64,000 bases of DNA from Dromiciops gliroides (taxonomy: Eukaryota; Chordata; Mammalia; Microbiotheria; Microbiotheriidae), in the NCBI RefSeq assembly GCF_019393635.1, contig NC_057867.1, positions 66,281,492 to 66,345,491 of the forward strand. The letters run 5' to 3'. The notes under the pieces are model-generated. The model did no database searches. It saw only the letters and a list, made by a program, of their open reading frames with translations, and was not told the origin of the DNA. Both the position numbers and the translations under genes were made by a program. This document shows, piece by piece, positions 9,962-20,915 of this stretch. Numbering within the stretch: position 1 is the first letter of the stretch; each line of letters opens with the position of its first letter.

Positions 9962-12900
9962 ATGGAGGGGAATAGACAGTCAGTAATAATAACTGTGAAT
10001 GTGAATGGGATGAACTCTGCTATAAAACGGAAGCGAATTGCAGAGTGGATTAAAAACCAGAACCCTACAATATGCTGTTTACAAGAAACACATTTGAAGC
10101 AGAGAGATACACACAGAGTAAAGGTAAAAGGCTGGAGCAGAATATATTATGCCTCAGCTAAAGTAAAAAAGGCAGGGGTAGCAATCCTTATCTCAGACAA
10201 AGTGCAGGCAAAAATAGATCTCATTAAAAGAGATAAGGAAGGAAATTACATCTTACTTAAAGGTACTATAGATAATGAAGTAATATCAATATTAAATACG
10301 TATGCGCCAAGTGGTATAGCATCCAAGTTCTTAGAGGAGAAGTTAAATGAGTTACAAGAGGAATTAGACAGTAATACTATACTAGTGGGGGATCTGAATC
10401 TCCCCCTCTCAGAATTAGATAAATCTAGCCAAAAAATAAATGAGAAAGAAGTGAAAGAGGTGAATAGATTACTAGAAAAGTTAGACATGATAGATGTCTG
10501 GAGAAAATTGAATGGGGATAGAAAGGAATATACCTTTTTCTCAGCAGTAAACAGCACATTTTCAAAAATTGACCATGTATTAGGGCACAAAAACATCAGA
10601 GTCAAATGTAGAAAGGCAGAAATAGTAAATGCATCCTTCTCAGATCATGATGCAATAAAAATTACATGTAAGAAAGAGCCAGGGAAAAGTAGAATGAAAA
10701 TCAATTGGAAACTAAATAATTTCATTCTAAAGAATGAATGGGCCAAACAAGAAATCATAGAAACAATCAATAATTTTATCCAAGAGAATGACAATAATGA
10801 GACAACATACCAAAATCTATGGGATGCAGCCAAAGCAGTGCTTAGGGGAAAATTTATAGCTTTAAATGCTTACATGAATAAAAAAGAGAAAGAGGAGATT
10901 AATGAACTGGGCATGCAACTTAAAAAGCTAGAAAAAGAACAAATTAGAAATCCCCAATTAGACACTAAATTAGAGATCCTGAAAATTAAAGGAGAAATTG
11001 ATAAGATTGAAAGCAAAAAAACTATAGAATTAATCAATAAAACTAAGAGCTGGTTTTATGAAAAAACCAATAAAATAGATAAAATATTGGTTAATTTGAT
11101 TAAAAAAAAGAAAGAAGAAAACCAAATTACCAGTATCAAAAACGAAAAGGGTAATGTTACCACCAATGAAGTGGAAATTAAATCAATAATTAGGAATTAT
11201 TTTGCCCAACTGTATGCCAATAAATTTGACAATCTAAATGAAATGGGTGAATATTTACAAAAATACAAACTGCCCAGGTTAACGGAAGAAGAAATAAAAT
11301 CCTTAAATAAACCCATATTAGAAAAAGAAATTGAACAAGCCATTAATGAACTCCCTAAGAAAAAGTCCCCAGGGCCAGATGGGTTTACGGGTGAATTTTA
11401 CCAAACATTTAAAGAACAATTAATTCCAATATTATACAAATTATTTGGAAAAATAGGTGAAGAAGGAGTTCTACCAAATTCGTTTTATGACACAAATATG
11501 GTGGTGATACCAAAACCAGGCAAAGCAAAAACAGAGAAAGAAAATTATAAACCAATTTCCCTAATGAATATTGATGCTAAAATCTTAAATAAGATATTAG
11601 CAAGGAGATTACAGCAAGTGATCACCAGGATAATACACTATGACCAGGTGGGATTTATACCAGGAATTCAGGGCTGGTTCAACATTAGAAAAACTATTAA
11701 CATAATCAACCATATCAATAAGAAAACCAACCAAAATCATATGATTATCTCAATAGATGCAGAGAAAGCTTTTGACAAAGTACAACACCCATTCCTAATA
11801 AAAACACTAGAGAGTTTAGGAATAGGTGGAGCTTTCCTTAGAATAATAAACAGTATCTACCTAAAGCCATCAGCAAGTATTATATGCAATGGAGATAAAT
11901 TAGAGGCCTTCCCAATAAGATCAGGGGTGAAACAGGGATGTCCATTATCACCCCTATTATTTAATATTGTCCTAGAAATGTTAGCTTTAGCAATCAGAGA
12001 AGAGAAAGGAATTAAAGGAATTAGAATAGGCAAGGAGGAAACAAAACTATCACTCTTTGCAGATGATATGATGGTATACTTAAAGAATCCTAGAGAATCA
12101 ACTCAAAAATTACTTGAAACAATTAACAACCTTAGCAAAGTAGCAGGATATAAAATAAATCCACATAAATCATCAGCATTTCTATACATGACCAACAAAG
12201 TCCAGCAGCAAGAGATAGAAAGAGAAATTCCATTTAAAGTAACGGTAGATAATATAAAATACTTGGGAGTCTACTTGCCAAGACAAACCCAGGAACTCTA
12301 TGAACACAACTACCAAACACTCTTCACACAAATCAAATCAGATCTAAATAATTGGAAAGATATCAATTGCTCATGGATAGGCAGAGCTAATATAGTCAAA
12401 ATGACAATACTGCCTAAATTAATTTACTTATTCAGTGCCATACCAATCAGACTACCTAAAAATTATTTTATACAGCTAGAAAAAATAATAACAAAATTCA
12501 TCTGGAAAAACAAAAAATCAAGAATATCCAGGGAAATAATGAAAAAAAATTCACAAGAAGGTGGGATAGCGGTACCAAACCTGGAGCTTTACTATAAAGC
12601 GGCAGTCATCAAAACTATCTGGTACTGGCTAAAAAGTAGAGTGGTAGATCAATGGAATAGGCTAAGCTCAGGAAATGCAGTAGTAAATGACACTAGTAAT
12701 GTAGTGTTTGATAAACCCAAAGACTCCAGCTTCTGGGGTAGAAACTCAGTATTTGACAAAAACTTCTGGGAAAACTGGAAGATAGTATGGCAGAAATTAG
12801 GCATAGACCAACATCTTACACCTTATACTAAAATAAGGTCAAAATGGATACACGATTTAGACATAAGAGGTGATACCATAGGTAAATTAGGAGAGAAAGG

Positions 12901-13778
12901 ACCTTTGGAAAGGAAAACAGTTTTTGACCAAACAAGAGATAGAGTATATTATAAAATGCAAAGTGGATGATTTTGATTATATTAAATTAAAAAATTTCTG
13001 TACAAACAGAAGCAATGCATCCAAAATTAGAAGGGAGGCAGAAAGCTGGGAAACAATTTTTGAGGCCAGTACTTCTGATAAAGGCCTTATCTCTAAAATA
13101 TATAGGGAACTAAATCAAATTTATAAGAATCCAAGTCATTCCCCAATTGAGAAATGGTCAAAGGATATGAACAGGCAGTTTTCTGATGAAGAAACCAAAG
13201 CTATCTATTCCCATATGAAAAAATGCTCTAAATCTCTAATGATTAGAGAGATGCAAATTAAAACAACTCTGAGGTACCACCTGACACCTATCAGATTGGC
13301 TAAAATGACAAAAAAGGAAAATAATAAATGTTGGAGAAGCTGTGGGAAAATTAGAACACTAATTCATTGTTGGTGGAGCTGTGAACTGATCCAGCCATTC
13401 TGGAGAGCAATTTGGAATTATGCCCAAAGGGCGCTAAAACTGTGCATACCCTTTGACTCAGCAATACCACTTTTAGGTCTTTTTCCCAAAGAAATCATGG
13501 AAGGGGGAGCAGGACCCACATGTACAAAAATATTTATAGCTGCTCTTTTTGTTGTAGCAAGGAATTGGAAGTTGAGGGGGTGCCCATCAATTGGGGAATG
13601 GCTGGACAAGCTGTGGTATATGAATACGATGGAATACTATTGTGCTGTAAGAAATGATGAGCAGGAGGAGTTCAGAGAAACCTGGAGTGTCTTGCGTGAG
13701 CTGATGATGAGTGAGATGAGCAGAACCAGAAGAACATTGTACACAGTATCATCAACATTGAGTGTTGACCTACTGTGA
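9962..13778 (+). pseudogene. L1 ORF2 (endonuclease and reverse transcriptase), one frameshift
   Basis: ORF2 nicks target DNA and copies RNA into it. The AP-type endonuclease (about residues 1-235) keeps QETH with E42, GDLN with D144 and N146, IDH with D204, and SDH with D228/H229. The reverse transcriptase shows SPGPDGF (about 11375), DAEKAFD (about 11757) and FADD at residues 699-702. The frame is open from 9962 to 12970. It shifts by one base near 12925-12955 and continues to 13778, where the Cys/His region ([16 protein letters not shown]) and C-terminus lie. GDLN in place of the usual GDFN is a visible change. One base keeps this from a full-length reading frame of about 1,270 codons. Confidence 0.93.
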
Positions 13779-14234
13779 TGGACTATATTCTTCTCACCAA
13801 TGCAATGGTACAGAAGAGTTCCAGGGAACTCGTGATAGAAGAGGATCTCCAAATCCAAGAAAAAAAAAAAAGAACTGTGGAGTATAGATACTGATTGAAC
13901 CATACTATTTCTTTTGTTTTGGGTGCTGTTGTTTTTTTTTCTATTTTGAGGTTTTGCATTACTGCTCTGATTTTTTCCTCTTATAACAGGATTAATGCAG
14001 AAATAGGATTAATGTTATTATGGATATATATGTGTGTATATATATACATCTATATGTGTATGTATGTAGATGTATAGATATAACTTATATCAGATTGCCT
14101 GCTGTCTAGGGGAGGGGGGGAGGGAGGGGAGGGAGAAAGATCTGAGGTTGTAGAGCTTGTATGGACAGGGGTTGGGAGCTATCTTTACATGTGGTGGAGA
14201 AAATGAAATACCTTATATGTAAAAAAAAAAAAAA
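13779..14234 (+). other. L1 3' UTR and A tail
   Basis: After the ORF2 stop come a T-rich stretch, a TA/TG dinucleotide block (about 14020-14075), a G-rich tract (GGGGAGGGGGGGAGGGAGGG) common in L1 3' UTRs, and the A run at 14221-14234. Confidence 0.85.
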
Positions 14235-14343
14235 TTGTGTTCCAACTTCTCTTCCTCCTCCATTCCCACCCCCCACCCACTAGAGCTCAAGCATTTCAAA
14301 ATAAGTTATACGTGAGTAGTGACTACTCACGTATAACTTATTT
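14235..14343 (-). mobile_element. Older L1 3' UTR, antisense, right half, with foldback 5' end
   Basis: Continuation of 4914-4996. It matches, in reverse complement, 7190-7282 (CTCAAGCATTTCAAAATAA). Its outer end is a 22-bp perfect inverted repeat with a one-base centre: 14299-14320 and 14322-14343. Confidence 0.85.
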
Positions 14344-14552
14344 CAGTTCTTTTTTATCACTGAAAATCTTCTTGCCTTTTAAAAAAATTGTATAATCTAT
14401 GTTTTCAAAGGATCTTATTTTACCTTTGATCTTCAAATTTTCTACTTTTGTCTTTGGGGATTGTTCACTTGTTGATTTGCTAATATCTGTAATACTTCAC
14501 AGTGTTGCTAGGATCAAATGAGTTAATGTGTGGAAAAGACTTTAGAACTCTT

Positions 14553-14666
14553 TTTTGGGGGGGTCACATAGCTAGTAAGTGTCAAGTGTCTGAGGTTGGA
14601 TTTGAATTCAGGTCCTTCTGACTCCAGGGCTGGTGCTCTATCCACTGCGCCACCTATCTGCCCTGT
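14553..14666 (-). mobile_element. tRNA-derived SINE, antisense, partial
   Basis: It lacks the A-tail-proximal part. Flanks AGACTTTAGAACTCTT (14537) and AGACTTTATAACTCTT (14667) are a target duplication inside a MIR-like stretch. Confidence 0.88.
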
Positions 14667-14734
14667 AGACTTTATAACTCTTAAAGTGCTACACAAATAT
14701 CAGCCATTATTCTTAGTTATGTGCACCATTTCTT

Positions 14735-14990
14735 AGGAGACAGTGTGGTACAGTGGAAAAACAGTTGAATCCTGTGATCTTGGACAAGTCAATTCAATTC
14801 CCTGGACCTCAGTTTCCTCATCTATAAAATGATGGGTGGTACTAGTTAATCCCGGAAGGTCCCTTCCAGCTCTAATTGTGTGATCCTATGTGTGTGACCC
14901 TGGACTAAGTTATCTCTGTAAAATGTGGAGGTTTGATTAAATGATGCCAGAAGTTCCTTCGATCTATGTTCTATGATCCTATGATCATTG
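14735..14990 (+). repeat. MIR fragments, sense
   Basis: GACAGTGTGGTACAGTGGAA, then CTCAGTTTCCTCATC and GGTCCCTTCCAGCTCTAATT. A second diverged MIR tail follows from about 14885. Confidence 0.75.
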
Positions 14991-15019
14991 ATCTTCTCTT
15001 TTTTAATATAAGTATTCAT

Positions 15020-15065
15020 ATCAATATATATATGTATATATTATATTATATAATATATTATATAT
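15020..15065. repeat. AT-rich simple repeat
   Basis: TATATA and TATTATA runs just before a SINE head. Confidence 0.85.
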
Positions 15066-15322
15066 GGGGGCAGCTAGGTGACACAATGGATAGAGCACTG
15101 AGCCTGGAGTCAGAAAGACCTGAGTTCAAATGCTACCTCAGACACTTACTAGCTGTTTGACCTTGGGTAAGTCATTTTACCCTGTCTCCCTCAGTTTCCT
15201 CATCTGTCAAATGAGCTAGAGAAGGAAATGACAAACCACTCTAGGATCTTTGCCAAGAAAACTCCAAATGAAGTCACAAAGAATTGAGCACAACTGAAAA
15301 AACAACTGAACAACAACACATA
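15066..15322 (+). mobile_element. Mar1-type SINE with RTE/BovB-like tail
   Basis: A tRNA-like head (GGGGGCAGCTAGGTGACACA) and core are followed by CTCAGTTTCCTCATCTG, GAAGGAAATGACAAACCACT and the terminal GAGCACAACTGAAAAAAC with ACAAC repeats. This tail resembles BovB/RTE 3' ends, which fits mobilisation by RTE. Confidence 0.88.
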
Positions 15323-16002
15323 CATACATATTCCTCTAGGAGTTACTTTAGTTGAATCCAATAAGTTTTGGTGCATCGTATTATCTTTTTTTTGCAAGTA
15401 TCATACTTTTGTTGACATTTAATGGTCACAGAGGACTTTTTCACAGAACAGAAAAAAGGAACCCAGTATGAAAAAGAAAATATACAAATTCATCTTCATT
15501 GCCTTCATCTTTCCCCTTAGCACTATCTGTTCCTTTGCGAAGTCACCATTAGGAACCACAGTTGGAGGATAATAATTGATGCCAGCCTCGAAGCCAATTG
15601 TGCACCAATCCACAAACTGGATCAAACACTTTATCTTAATGGTGCTGATGGCAGCACTGACATCTTTGAGAACCTCATCACCAACAGGTAACAGTATATG
15701 TATTTAGCATGGTGAGGGTCTACTTCATCATCTGGTTGGTTGGCTCAAAGTAATCACTGGAGATCTCTGCTATAGTAGGCTGCTTATGGTAGGCTCCCTT
15801 AGCAAAGATGGCTGGGGCATATTTGACCAGAAGGAACTAGATGAGAGGATAGGCCATCAGATTGGTCTGGAATTCTGTCAGGTAAACAGTCAATAAAAAG
15901 AATAAAAAGCCCAGTAAATAGAGAACAGAGCAGAAACAGAGCACCATCAAATCAGAGAGGTAATTTGTCTACTAAGATGATTTGGATTAGCTGAATCAAG
16001 TT

Positions 16003-16650
16003 AATTAGTATTAAGTGCTTACTGGGGGCAGCTAGGCAGCACAGTGGATAGAGCACTGGCCCTGGATTCAGGAGGACCTGAGTTCAAATCTGAGCTCAGA
16101 CACTTGACACTTACTAGCTGTGTGACCCTGGACAAGTCACTTAACCCTCATTGCCCCGCAAAAAAATAAATAAATGAAATTTTTTTAAAAAGTATTAAGT
16201 GCTTACTATCAGGCACTGTGCAAAACAATGAGGATACAAAGAAAGGCAAATGAGTCTCTGCTCTCCAGGAGTTCAGCTTCTAAAGGGGGAGACAGCATGT
16301 GTACCAACAACTATGTACATACAAGATATATACAGGGTAAACTGGAGATAATCTAAGAGGGAAGACACTCGCACTGAGGAGGCTTCTTACAGAAGGTGGG
16401 ATTTTAGCTGAGATCTGAAGAATGCCAGGGAAGCTTGAAGTAAGAAAGGAGGAAGGAGAACATGGAAGGCATAAAGGCTAGTCAATCAAAATGCAGAGTT
16501 GGGAGATGGAGTGTCTTATGTGAGGAATTGCAAGGAGGCCGGTGTCATTGGATCAGAGTAATCAGAGAGAAATGAAGTGTAAGAAGACAGAGAAACCAAG
16601 AAGAAGATTCTAGATTTGATTATGGTGGTAATAGTGAACCGCTAGAATTT
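16003..16650 (-). repeat. L2-type repeat, antisense, inside the tubulin pseudogene
   Basis: It begins near the L2 3' tip (TTAAGTGCTTACTATCAGGC, now split by a SINE), then runs GAGACAGCATGTGTACCAAC, AGAAGGTGGGATTTTAGCTG and GTGTCTTATGTGAGGAATTG. Tubulin sequence lies on both sides, so it was inserted after the cDNA copy arrived. Confidence 0.75.
16024..16190 (+). mobile_element. tRNA-derived SINE, type B
   Basis: Perfect 17-bp duplication AGTATTAAGTGCTTACT at 16007-16023 and 16191-16207. It lies inside the L2-type repeat. Confidence 0.95.
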
Positions 16651-17190
16651 CTTGTGCAGTGCATGCAAGATCCAAGTTTCTGCCACAGATATCATAGATA
16701 GCTTCATTGTCTAGCATGAAGGCACAAAGCGTTTCAGGGTGGTGTGAGTGGTCCAAAGGGAGTTGTAGGTCTCAAATACCGCTGTGAAAACCTGAGGTGC
16801 TGGGTGAGGGGGGAATTCCAGCTCTGACTTCTTGTCTTAATCAATGGACAGACATTCCAGCAGCAGAGAGGCAAAATCATAACCACCAAGGCTGTGGAAA
16901 ACAAGGAAGCTTTCAAGACCTGTGCACTCATCAGCAAGCTTCTGGATCTTGTACAGAACTAGATTGATGATTTTCTTCCCAGTAGGTGTAGTGCCTGCCC
17001 ATGGACATAGTTATTGGAGGCATCTTCCTTGCTAGTCATCAGCTGCATAGGATAGAAATCCGGTAGTAGGTTTCATTATGAGCCCTGTGAATGACAGTTG
17101 GCTCCAGATCTACAAGCATTGCCCTGGGATGCCAGCACCTGTTTCACTGAAGGAGTCATCTCCCTCAATGGCCTTAGTAGCCAGCATTTA

Positions 17191-17312
17191 TAAAGAATCT
17201 GAAGGTTTTGTGAGACTCTTTAGATATCTTAACTCATTTGATCCTCATAAGAACCTTTTGAAACAGGGGGCATTATAATTCCCATTTTATAGATGGGGAA
17301 ACTAGAGTTGTC
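17191..17312 (-). repeat. MIR-type fragment, antisense
   Basis: TTTGTGAGACTCTTTAGATA, AACTCATTTGATCCTCATAA and ATAGATGGGGAAACT. It abuts the truncated 5' end of the tubulin copy. Confidence 0.7.
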
Positions 17313-18374
17313 CCTTGGATTCTCTCAGGTTGGATACCAACCTGGTTAACATGAATTACAATAAATTCATGTATGATGAAGGTATGCAGGAGTCCTCTGG
17401 GCTAAGAATAAATGGAAAGGAAATGGCACAAGTTTGTCACTGACTGAGAGGTAGGGAATCTCTAGGAGAAAAACTAGTGAGCTATCATCTAAAAATATTT
17501 ATTTATTTTTGTAATTTCTTCATTTTTTGATAGAGCAAACCAATTTTATTGAGGGGATATGCTCATAATAAATATAGGCATCCAGGAAGGATGGAAATAG
17601 GTCAGATCCACTTGGGCCAGGTAGAATAGGGCACCACACTGGGGCACCAAGTTCAATTAGGCAGTGGAGCAGAGGATAGGTTGGCACAGGGAGAGACTTG
17701 AGGCAGGGAGACCAATTAAAAGACTATTGCTATTCTTTCAGTGCAGTTGAGATTGTAGCTACTTGTTTAATGGCTTAAATTCTTGCAATATTTTCTCTTT
17801 GACCTAAAAGCTCTAGAACTTGGCCAATCCATTTCTGGGTATTAAACTTGAAGTTCCTCTCTTTGGTGTCATATGGATTCTATCATTTTTGTACTTTGCC
17901 CTCTTGTTAGAATACTTCCTAGCAATTTTCTTTTATGATTTCCTAAAATATTGTGTTTAGTTAGGCTTTTAGCTTCATCATGTTTTCCTAACAGGCCAAT
18001 GAGCCTGACAATGTCTTTTAGCTGAGTCAATTGTCTTTGTCTGTGGAGCCCTCATGTGTTCTTCAAATTTCACTGTCTTTTTCAAATTTTCACTGTCTTT
18101 TCATAAATCTTATTGTATCATTATGTCTTTGAGTTCTGTCTCCCCCATTCTATTTTGAAGGATATCTATTATCTTGTTAAGGTTTTCCAGCTTCTGCTAA
18201 ACACCATCAAGTTTCCTTTAGAGTTCTGTTTTTCATTAAGAGCTCTAATTTCACATCTTATCTCTTCTTTCAATTTGTTATTAGGCCTTTGAACCATCTC
18301 GCTGGAAGTTCTTGATCTGCTTTTTAAAAAGCAGCCTAATAGCACAATTCAAATGCTTAGTTAAGGTCATTAGT
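17313..18374. other. No gene recognised; AT-rich
   Basis: No credible frame on either strand. On the reverse strand near 17550 an AATAAA is followed by an A-rich run, which could be the end of an unidentified retroposed transcript, but no coding match supports that. At 18058-18105 a short direct repeat (TTTCACTGTCTTTT) is visible. Confidence 0.5.
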
Positions 18375-18590
18375 TAATATTTCTATGGCACCTCAAGATT
18401 TATTAATAATATCACCCATTTTTCTAGTGCTTTCAGTCTTACATGGTTTTTTTTTTCATAACAAATCTATGAGGTAGGTAGTATCATTTCCACACTTTAC
18501 AGATGAAAAAATTGAGAGTCACACAGGTAGTGTTATAGCCAGGATTTCAACTCAGCCCTAAAACCAATGTACTTTCCTCCTATATAACAT
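18375..18590 (-). repeat. MIR, antisense
   Basis: AACAAATCTATGAGGTAGGT, TTACAGATGAAAAAATTGAG and ACACAGGTAGTG are in MIR order. Confidence 0.75.
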
Positions 18591-18784
18591 TACTTCTTGC
18601 CTTAGGACAGTATGGGTCAACCTCCAGATAAGACTTTTTTTTCCCCTTTTTAAGATGAGACTTAAAAGAAGCAGCAGCAATATCAGCCTTTACAATAAGA
18701 CCCTCTGAAGAAATGAAGAAGCTTTCCACATTCTGGATGAATCATTTTTCCTCAGTCTTGAGTTTAGGGTGGCTAGAGCAATTG

Positions 18785-18995
18785 ATCAATCAATCCATAA
18801 AGATTTATTAATTGCCTTCTGTGTGTCAGGCGCTGTGCTAAGTGCCGGGGATAAAAAAAGAGACAAATGATGGTCCCTGCTCTCAAAGAGCTCTCAGTCT
18901 AAAGGGGGAGACAACATGCCAACAAATATAAACAAAACAAGCTATCTACAAGATAAAGAGAAAAACCATTAACAGAGGGAAGGTACTATCAACAC
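18785..18995 (-). repeat. L2-type 3' end, antisense
   Basis: CAGGCGCTGTGCTAAGTGCC, CTCAAAGAGCTCTCAGTCTA and GGGGGAGACAACATGCCAAC; a well-preserved tip. Confidence 0.85.
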
Positions 18996-19019
18996 CCCGC
19001 CTCCAGTTTGGTGGCGGAC

Positions 19020-19205
19020 AATGTGGTATGATAGAAAGACTACTGAATCTGGGGCTAGAATACCTGAATTTGCATTCTAACTCTGCTATTAATTATTTGT
19101 GTATTTTCTTCTTTTAAAAAATTGAAATAATATTTGTATCACCTAACTCACAGGGATGATATGAGGGGAGTTCTTATAAACTCTACAAAGCTATAGAAAT
19201 AAACA
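19020..19205 (+). repeat. MIR-type fragment, sense
   Basis: AATGTGGTATGATAGAAAGA, then a diverged core and CTCACAGGGATGATATGAGG. Confidence 0.65.
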
Positions 19206-19344
19206 ATTGCAGCAAATTCTGGTCTTCAAACGCTCCCCCCACATAGCCCCTTTCATCCCTAGGTTTGGACAGGGAAGCAAATCGTATGAATACGTTTCTT
19301 TGAGGATTTTAGCTTTGAGAGCTGGCAGTTAACCTTGGAGATCA

Positions 19345-19550
19345 CTCAAAGTTCTAAACCTGGAATCCATGGATGGTCTGTGAACATGGATCAGTAAAAA
19401 TCCCATCTTTATATTCACTAATATTTGGTTTCCTATGTGTTTTATTTTATGCATTTAAAAACATTATTTGGAGAGAAGAGGTCATTGGCTTCACCAGATT
19501 GCCAAAGGGGTTTATGACCCACAAAAAGGTGAAAAATCCCTGATAAACAT
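19345..19550 (-). repeat. Interspersed repeat, hAT-like non-autonomous family (copy 1)
   Basis: It carries ATCCATGGATGGTCTGTGAA at one end and GGCTTCACCAGATTGCCAAA, GGGGTTTATGACCCACAAAA at the other. Other pieces of the same family lie at 27762 and, inverted, at 40115. Assignment to hAT is from memory of similar mammalian repeats. Confidence 0.55.
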
Positions 19551-19874
19551 GAACCTCTTCTCTAGTGTCTGTTGATATCAAATATAAAAAACATCTCAAA
19601 CTATTTCCTTGGTCTCTACAGGGACTTCAAGGGCTCTCCAGTTTCCCTGGGTTGCCAAGAAATGCTATTAAAGTTTGGCAGTCAGGTCAAAGATGCACTC
19701 TATCACAATGTCTTCTGTCCGTGACATTTCAGTGTCCAGCAGGCAGGTCTGCTCAGAGTTTATCAGTAGGAGTATTTCTTCTTGTCTTCCACACCCTTGA
19801 CTGCCCTCCCTCAGGAGAGCTGCCTCATTCCTGGAGGGCAGTCTTTACTGCTAGGGAGTCTTCTGCAGCTGACA

Positions 19875-19984
19875 TCCATCTATCTCTGTCTCTCTGTGTC
19901 TCTCAGTCTGCCTCTATGTCTCTTTGTCTCTCTGTTTCTGTGTGTCTCTCTCTCTTTCTCTCTGAGTCTTTCTCTCTCTCTAAG
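19875..19984. repeat. CT-rich low-complexity tract
   Basis: About 110 bases of TCTCTGTCTC variants. Open frames over it are low-complexity Ser/Leu artefacts. Confidence 0.9.
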
Positions 19985-20074
19985 AAACTGTCTAATGTAC
20001 TGAGGAGAGGCTTCACCATTTACATGGGGAAATAGTTTTGAAAAATATCTCATCAAAGTCATCAAGTCATCTCT

Positions 20075-20200
20075 TGAGAGGCAAAGTGATACAGCCAAAT
20101 AAGCATTAGATCTGGAGCCAGAATACCTGGGTATGAGTCCCACTTTCACTATTTACCAGCTATATAACCTTAAGTAAGTTAATCCATCCTTTTTGTCCTG
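20075..20200 (+). repeat. MIR, sense
   Basis: GAGGCAAAGTGATACAGCCA, GGAGCCAGAATACCTGGGTA and a diverged ACCTTAAGTAAGTTAATCC. Confidence 0.7.
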
Positions 20201-20254
20201 GCTCCATATATGCAAAATGCTAATCATAATGATAACTCATTTTTCCAATTTATA

Positions 20255-20440
20255 TCTCTCTAGTGCTACAATGCTACAACGTACTTTCCTAACAAGATCT
20301 CTGTGATATAGGTAGGGCAAATTATTGGTATTCCCCGCTTTAGAAATGAGAAACCTGAGACTCAGAGAGGGGATGTTAGTCACTAGGGTCCCAAGACTGG
20401 GAAGTGACAGAACCAGGACCTGAATACCAGGAAATATTAG
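20255..20440 (-). repeat. MIR, antisense
   Basis: Reads AACAAGATCTCTGTGATATA, GAGAAACCTGAGACTCAGAG, then ACCAGGACCTGAATACCAGG. Confidence 0.7.
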
Positions 20441-20616
20441 TGAGTAAAGCACTTTGTACATTATAAAGGTCTATAGAAATATGGGTTTTAAAAAATTAAA
20501 ATTTTTATTCTTATCTTTTTTATGTCACCTCCATTTCCAAATATGTCTCTTCCCTCTGCCCTACCCAGTAAACCACCCCCTTGATAACAATACTAATTTA
20601 AAAAGATGGGGAGGGA

Positions 20617-20758
20617 GGGGCAGCTAGGTGGCACAGTGGATAGAGCACCGGCCCTGGAGTCAGGAGTTCCTGAGTTCAAATCCGGCCTCAGACACTTAAC
20701 ACTTGCTAGCTGTGTGACCCTGGGCAAGTCACTTAACCCCAATTGCCTCACTAAAAAA
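20617..20758 (+). mobile_element. tRNA-derived SINE, type A
   Basis: Ends CCCCAATTGCCTCAC plus A run. AAAAAGATGGGGAGGG flanks it at 20600 and about 20759. A second SINE follows head-to-tail. Confidence 0.92.
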
Positions 20759-20772
20759 AAAAAGATGGGGAG

Positions 20773-20915
20773 GGGCAGCTAGGTAGCGCAGTGGATAAAG
20801 TACTGGCCCTGGATTCAAGAGGACCTGAGTTCAAATCCAGTCTCAGACACTTGACACTTACTAGCTGTGTGACCTGGGGCAAGTCACTTAACCCTCATTG
20901 CCCCACAAAAAAGAG
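20773..20915 (+). mobile_element. tRNA-derived SINE, type B
   Basis: Ends CCTCATTGCCCCAC. It sits directly behind the A-type copy, in the duplicated AAAAAGATGGGGAGG site. Confidence 0.92.

Larger units (their letters stand above)
4997..14234 (+). mobile_element. Nearly full-length L1, split by later insertions
   Basis: The element has a GC-rich 5' UTR (4997-5581, starting GGGAGGCAGAGCCAAGATGG), ORF1 (5582-8909), a purine-rich spacer, ORF2 (9962-13778), a 3' UTR with a G-rich tract at about 14110-14140, and an A tail. Without the later insertions it would be about 7 kb, a full L1 length. The target duplication is an A run plus TTGTGTTCC at 4981-4996 and about 14228-14243, with one base of difference. 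It inserted into an older antisense L1 3' end. Broken ORF1 and a frameshift in ORF2 make it immobile on its own now. Confidence 0.93.
15384..17190 (-). pseudogene. Alpha-tubulin processed pseudogene, split
   Basis: Reverse-strand reading gives diverged alpha-tubulin: [15 protein letters not shown] (near 16690), LTEFQTN (near 15870) and [20 protein letters not shown] (near 15570-15620). The right part (about 16655-17190) covers roughly codon 40 to 220 with stops and frame losses. The left part (about 15384-16003) resumes near TNLN-LI. It then skips from the DFAKEQ region to an acidic C-tail-like DEGNEDEF, an internal deletion. An ATTAAA (reverse strand, 15418-15423) and an A run near 15384-15392 mark a copied mRNA end. 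No introns were seen. Which alpha-tubulin paralogue was the source is not clear. Confidence 0.88.

Noticed and set aside
17520-17720. Second processed pseudogene on the reverse strand
   Set aside because: Only an AATAAA and an A-rich run support it. No coding similarity was found.
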